Assembly: GCA_902806395.1 (NCBI GenBank)
Contig: CADCWH010000245.1
Coordinates: 1-18,059 of the forward strand
Length of the DNA stretch: 18,059 bases
Origin: an uncultured Thermomicrobiales bacterium
GTDB lineage: Bacteria > Chloroflexota > Chloroflexia > Thermomicrobiales > UBA6265
Direction of reading: 5' to 3'
This document shows, piece after piece, positions 15,211 through 18,059 of this stretch; positions within the stretch are counted from its first letter, which is position 1, and the number at the start of each line of letters is the position of its first letter. The position numbers and the translations under genes are program-made. Under the pieces are notes generated by a model. It worked only from the letters and a program-made list of their open reading frames with translations. It was not told the DNA's origin and made no database searches.

Positions 15211-16238
15211 GCGGCATCGGCACGGCTACCGGGGCCGTACCGCGACCCGACGATGCCGCGCGAGTCGCCGCTGTCCCGCCGGACGCCGACTGCCTGGGTT
15301 TCGCCGTCAAAGTACTGGGCTGGGACGGCCTGAAGGCCAATGACGCCCGTCGGTGGCAGAGCGGCCCCCACCTGCGGGTCAGTCTCGGCTACCTCGACGC
15401 GATCCTTGACTATCTGGCCGAGACCGGCATCCGGATGTACCGCATGTCGTCCGACATTGCCCCCTACGCCACGCACCCCGACCTGCCACAGTTTCACGCC
15501 CAGCTCGACGAGTGTGCCGACGAGTTGGCGGCCTTCGGGGCGCGGGCCCGTGCCCTTGACATCCGGCTCTCGCTCCACCCATCGCAGTACATCGTCCTCA
15601 ACTCGCCGGTCGAGCGCGTCGCCGCCGCCTCACTGCGTGACTTCGATGTCCAGGCCACTCTGCTCGACCGGATGGGAATGGGTCCCGAGTGCCGTGTGGT
15701 CACCCACGTCGGCGGCGTCTACGGAGACCGGGCAGCGGCGGCCGACCGGTTCGTCACCCGCTACGAGACGCTCCCCGAGGCAACCCGGGCCCGGCTCGTG
15801 CTGGAGAACGACGAGACCTCCTGGCCGGTTGCCGACGTGCTGGAGATCCACGCCCGCTGCGGCATCCCGGTCGTCTTCGACATCCTCCACCACCGGGTCA
15901 ACGACCCGGACGGAATCGACCCGGCCGAGGCCTGCCTGCGCTGCCTCGCCACCTGGTCCACCGGGCAACGGCCGAAGATCCACTACTCCAGCCAGCGCCT
16001 CGCGGACCGGACGGTCATCCGCCGGGTCGCGGCGACCGGGGAGAAGTCGGAAAGGCTCGCCCCGCCCAAAGCGGGCCAGCACGACGACTGGATCGACCCC
16101 GTCGACTTCGTCGCGTTCCGGACCGCCACCGGTGATGCGCGGTATGACGTCATGCTCGAGGCGAAGCAGAAGGACCTGGCGGTCCTCCGCCTACGCGAGG
16201 CGATCATGTCCTCCGACATCCCCCGGCCTATTTGGTAA
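15207..16238 (+). CDS. uvsE: UV damage endonuclease UvdE/UvsE
   Basis: This enzyme nicks DNA 5' of pyrimidine dimers and 6-4 photoproducts, starting repair independent of UvrABC. It has 343 residues from GTG 15207, which overlaps the preceding stop. The TIM-barrel metal-site residues are all visible: H124 with Q127-Y128 (LHPSQY), H167 (THVGG), E200 (LENDE), D225 and H228 (FDILHH), K257 and H259 (KIHYS), H292 (QHDDW) and E318 (LEAKQK). MYRMSSDIAPYATHP (77-91) is the family signature region. At the N-terminus it reads LGFAVKV (30-36) where Thermus UvsE has LGY...N, so the lesion-probing Tyr is Phe32 and the following Asn is not conserved. I recall AVKV as a trait of an actinobacterial-type subfamily. 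Lys257 corresponds to the lysine reported as modified in the Thermus enzyme. Confidence 0.93.
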   Translation: MSGIGTATGAVPRPDDAARVAAVPPDADCLGFAVKVLGWDGLKANDARRWQSGPHLRVSLGYLDAILDYLAETGIRMYRMSSDIAPYATHPDLPQFHAQLDECADELAAFGARARALDIRLSLHPSQYIVLNSPVERVAAASLRDFDVQATLLDRMGMGPECRVVTHVGGVYGDRAAAADRFVTRYETLPEATRARLVLENDETSWPVADVLEIHARCGIPVVFDILHHRVNDPDGIDPAEACLRCLATWSTGQRPKIHYSSQRLADRTVIRRVAATGEKSERLAPPKAGQHDDWIDPVDFVAFRTATGDARYDVMLEAKQKDLAVLRLREAIMSSDIPRPIW

Positions 16239-16417
16239 CCTAGCGACCACGTGGGACTCGGCGAACACAGATCGTGGGAATGGTCGCGCGGCGACGCCGG
16301 GGCGTGTCCGCTCGGCGCCGTCTCGTCACCTCTCCGTGGCCGTCTGCCCACCTTTGGTGAACGCGAACCTCGCCGTGGCCGGCACGATGGGCTCTCGGCA
16401 CGCTCCGGAGGATGTCG

Positions 16418-17689
16418 ATGCGTCGGTCACGATCCCCCCACCCCCTGGCCGGACCAGGACGCCGGTCCTCTCCTCGGTTCCCGGGGTTGCGCCGCCGGTG
16501 GCCAGCCGTGGCGATCCTCACGTTCTCGGCCCTGTTCCTCGCCCTGGCGGCGGTGATCCCGGCCCGGGGTGCCGAGTTCGTCTCCGGTAACGATCCCCGC
16601 CTGCCGGCCAATCGCACCCTGGACGACGACCTCTACATGACGGGGGCCAACGCCGTCATCGCCGGCACCGTGACCGGCGACGCGATCGTCCTCAGCGAGG
16701 ACTTGATCATGGACGGCACCATCGAGCGGAGCCTGATGGCCGCCGGGCAGGACATCACCATAACGGGGCAGGTCGGGCACGCCGCCCGGCTCGCGGCCGA
16801 GGAGATCCGGATCAGCGGTCGGGTCGAGGGCGACGTGCTGGCTGCGGCGTCCGAGGTGATCATCGAGGACGGGGCCAGCGTCACCGGCGACCTCATCGTC
16901 ACCGCCGGCACGCTGACGGTACGGGGTTCGGTGGGCGGCGACCTGCGCGGGAACGCCGGTGAGGCGCTGCTGGACGGGGAGATCGGTGGCGACACGGACC
17001 TCAACACCGGCGACCTGACGCTCGGCGCCGGGGCCAGGCTTGCCCGCGATCTGCAGTACACGAGTTCGGACGAGGCCGATGTCGATCCGCGGGCCATCGT
17101 GAGTGGCACCACCGAACGGGACCAACCCGTGGTCGGGGGAGCCCCGGTCACATCCCTGTCGGTATCGTTTCAGGGGTGGCAATGGGTCCGATTGGTCGTG
17201 GCCCTCTTCAGCGGGCTGGTCCTGGTCCTCGTGTTGCCGAGAGCCGTCCGGGGCGCCGCCGAGAGCGTCCGGAAGCGCTTGGGCCCCTCGTTGCTCCTCG
17301 GCATCGGGATGATCATCGTGATCCCGATCGTCGCGATCGTCCTGATGATCACGGTGATCGGCCTGCCCATTGGCCTGATCTTGCTGTTCATGTACGTCAC
17401 CATCCTCTTCCTGAGCGAGATCTTCGTCGGGACGGCGATCGGCCGCTTCATCCTGCCCGATTCCTGGGGAGACCAGGGGCGGGGGTACAACCTGCTGGCG
17501 ATGGCCCTCGGCGTCGTGATCCTCGGTGCCCTGCGCTTCCTGCCGGTCCCGGGCATCAGTTTCCTGGTGGCGGCCCTGACCGCCGTGATTGGCCTCGGCG
17601 CGGTCCTGTTGGCGGCTCGCCGCCGTACCGGCATGCCACTCCCACCGGCGACCACGACCTACGCCGGTCCCGGTCCCGGCTACTACTGA
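16418..17689 (+). CDS. Exported bactofilin-like (polymer-forming) protein with C-terminal membrane domain
   Basis: The product has 423 residues. The ATG at 16418 is preferred over 16412, because GGAGG (16407-16411) is 6 bases before the former and touches the latter. Residues 28-53 form a Sec-type signal ending ARGAEF. About 60-215 are short repeated units (GTVTGDAIVLSE, GRVEGDVLAA, GSVGGDLRG and similar) typical of the right-handed beta-helix of bactofilins. About 216-250 is a polar linker. About 255-400 contains five or six hydrophobic segments with a charged loop near 276-288. The tail is Pro/Gly/Tyr-rich. The beta-helix should therefore lie outside the cell, unlike classical cytoplasmic bactofilins. 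The function is probably envelope structure or surface organisation; no partner gene is visible. It lies 179 bases after uvsE and may have its own promoter. Confidence 0.85.
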   Translation: MRRSRSPHPLAGPGRRSSPRFPGLRRRWPAVAILTFSALFLALAAVIPARGAEFVSGNDPRLPANRTLDDDLYMTGANAVIAGTVTGDAIVLSEDLIMDGTIERSLMAAGQDITITGQVGHAARLAAEEIRISGRVEGDVLAAASEVIIEDGASVTGDLIVTAGTLTVRGSVGGDLRGNAGEALLDGEIGGDTDLNTGDLTLGAGARLARDLQYTSSDEADVDPRAIVSGTTERDQPVVGGAPVTSLSVSFQGWQWVRLVVALFSGLVLVLVLPRAVRGAAESVRKRLGPSLLLGIGMIIVIPIVAIVLMITVIGLPIGLILLFMYVTILFLSEIFVGTAIGRFILPDSWGDQGRGYNLLAMALGVVILGALRFLPVPGISFLVAALTAVIGLGAVLLAARRRTGMPLPPATTTYAGPGPGYY

Positions 17690-17759
17690 CCCGGAGCGGT
17701 CCCCTGTCGTGCCCGTGGTCCTCGCGGGTCCAGGTCGTCGTGGTTCGTCCCCGTGCCTG

Positions 17760-17784
17760 ACGGGAGTGGGCCGCGTCCCGTTTT
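17760..17784 (+). terminator. Rho-independent terminator candidate of the bactofilin-like gene
   Basis: ACGGGA (17760-17765) pairs with TCCCGT (17776-17781) around a 10-base GC-rich loop and is followed by TTTA. The T-tract is short (TTTT including the last stem base). It lies 70 bases after the stop of the membrane protein gene. Confidence 0.45.
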
Positions 17785-18008
17785 ACCCCGGTCGATCCCG
17801 ACCCGGACGGGTGACCCAGCCGGTCTCCTGCAGGTGTCCGGGCGGCACCGATCCCGCCTCTCTCGATCTCGCCCCACTCTCTCGGGAGCGAACCACATCA
17901 TCGACGGTCCATCCCGGCTGTGACTTGTCGTCACGTGCGTCAGGAGCCACTGATCCAGGGTCCTGAGGCCCGTTTCCTCCTGGGCAACAGATCGTTCAGA
18001 TAGACCCC

Positions 18009-18037
18009 TTGTCAGGATAGAACATATGTTCTAACGT
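18009..18037 (+). promoter_or_regulatory. Promoter candidate overlapped by a LexA operator
   Basis: TTGTCA (18009-18014) is close to a -35 consensus. TAACGT (18032-18037) lies after a 17-base spacer as a poor -10. The spacer contains the palindrome at 18018-18033, a common place for SOS repressor binding. The controlled gene would lie to the right, outside the window; the minus-strand direction is not excluded. Confidence 0.45.
18018..18033. promoter_or_regulatory. LexA (SOS) box, perfect 16-bp palindrome
   Basis: TAGAACATATGTTCTA is its own reverse complement. Its core GAACATATGTTC fits the Gram-positive LexA consensus GAAC-N4-GTTC exactly. In GC-rich surroundings an AT-rich perfect palindrome is unlikely by chance. 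Known LexA sites of this type occur before lexA, recA, imuA/dnaE2 and similar repair genes, so a DNA-damage-inducible gene probably begins just beyond the right edge. Confidence 0.75.
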
Positions 18038-18059
18038 AGTGAGCGGCCGGGACGCGGGG

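Larger units (their letters stand above)
17690..18059. other. Non-coding tail of the window
   Basis: These 370 bases hold no ORF with a ribosome site and recognisable motif. Two frames cross part of it, but neither looks like a gene. It contains a terminator candidate near the left end and a LexA-like operator near the right end. Several short direct and inverted motifs (for example cagga/tcctg at 17941-17965) are unremarkable. It is probably the upstream region of a gene starting beyond the window. Confidence 0.5.

Noticed and set aside
15340..16590. 416-codon plus-strand ORF overlapping uvsE and the bactofilin-like gene
   Set aside because: It is out of frame with two well-supported genes, has Ser/Thr/Arg-biased composition and no motif.

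Overview
The window is GC-rich bacterial DNA that is densely coded. It often uses GTG starts and joins neighbouring genes by 4-base stop/start overlaps. Shine-Dalgarno (SD) sequences are mostly good, there is a Tat-type lipoprotein signal, and a Gram-positive-type LexA box lies at the right edge. This suits a high-GC monoderm-like lineage. My best guess is Chloroflexota (Thermomicrobia-like), with Actinomycetota as the alternative. This is inference, because no rRNA or other phylogenetic marker is present. I see no insertion sequence, phage gene, CRISPR array, tRNA or rRNA.

Layout. Bases 1-201 hold the tail of an unrecognised gene, followed by a perfect 22-bp hairpin (234-281) that separates it from a convergent, very large DEAD-box RNA helicase (3420-316, minus). 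A divergent intergenic region leads to a 913-residue protein made of two tandem malic-enzyme units (3752-6493). Next come an exported class A beta-lactamase-like serine hydrolase (6801-7853) and a macro-domain protein (7885-8394), bridged by a 12-codon mini-ORF. A convergent orphan ABC ATPase (9211-8423, minus) shares a hairpin with the macro gene. A major facilitator transporter follows (9331-10659), then a tiny Tat/lipobox lipoprotein (11049-10792, minus).

The second half holds an inositol-monophosphatase-family enzyme (11290-12246) coupled to a cation-dependent O-methyltransferase (12243-12929). Glucosamine-6-phosphate deaminase nagB follows on the minus strand (13788-13006). Then come a class C-type serine hydrolase (14065-15210) coupled to a UV damage endonuclease (15207-16238), and an exported bactofilin-like protein with a multi-pass membrane domain (16418-17689). 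The last 370 bases have no convincing gene but end in a 16-bp perfect palindrome matching a LexA/SOS operator inside a possible promoter.

How the genes fit together. This is mostly ordinary chromosomal housekeeping DNA arranged in small units rather than one pathway. Likely co-translated pairs are serine hydrolase/macro, phosphatase/methyltransferase, and hydrolase/UV endonuclease. The most unusual item is the tandem malic enzyme. Its first half keeps the canonical tyrosine loop but has lost the metal-binding Asp-Asp motif. Its second half keeps the metal and cofactor motifs but has a changed tyrosine loop. Because small malic enzymes are reported to exchange the catalytic tyrosine between protomers, the fusion may be a covalent asymmetric dimer with one complementation-built active site.
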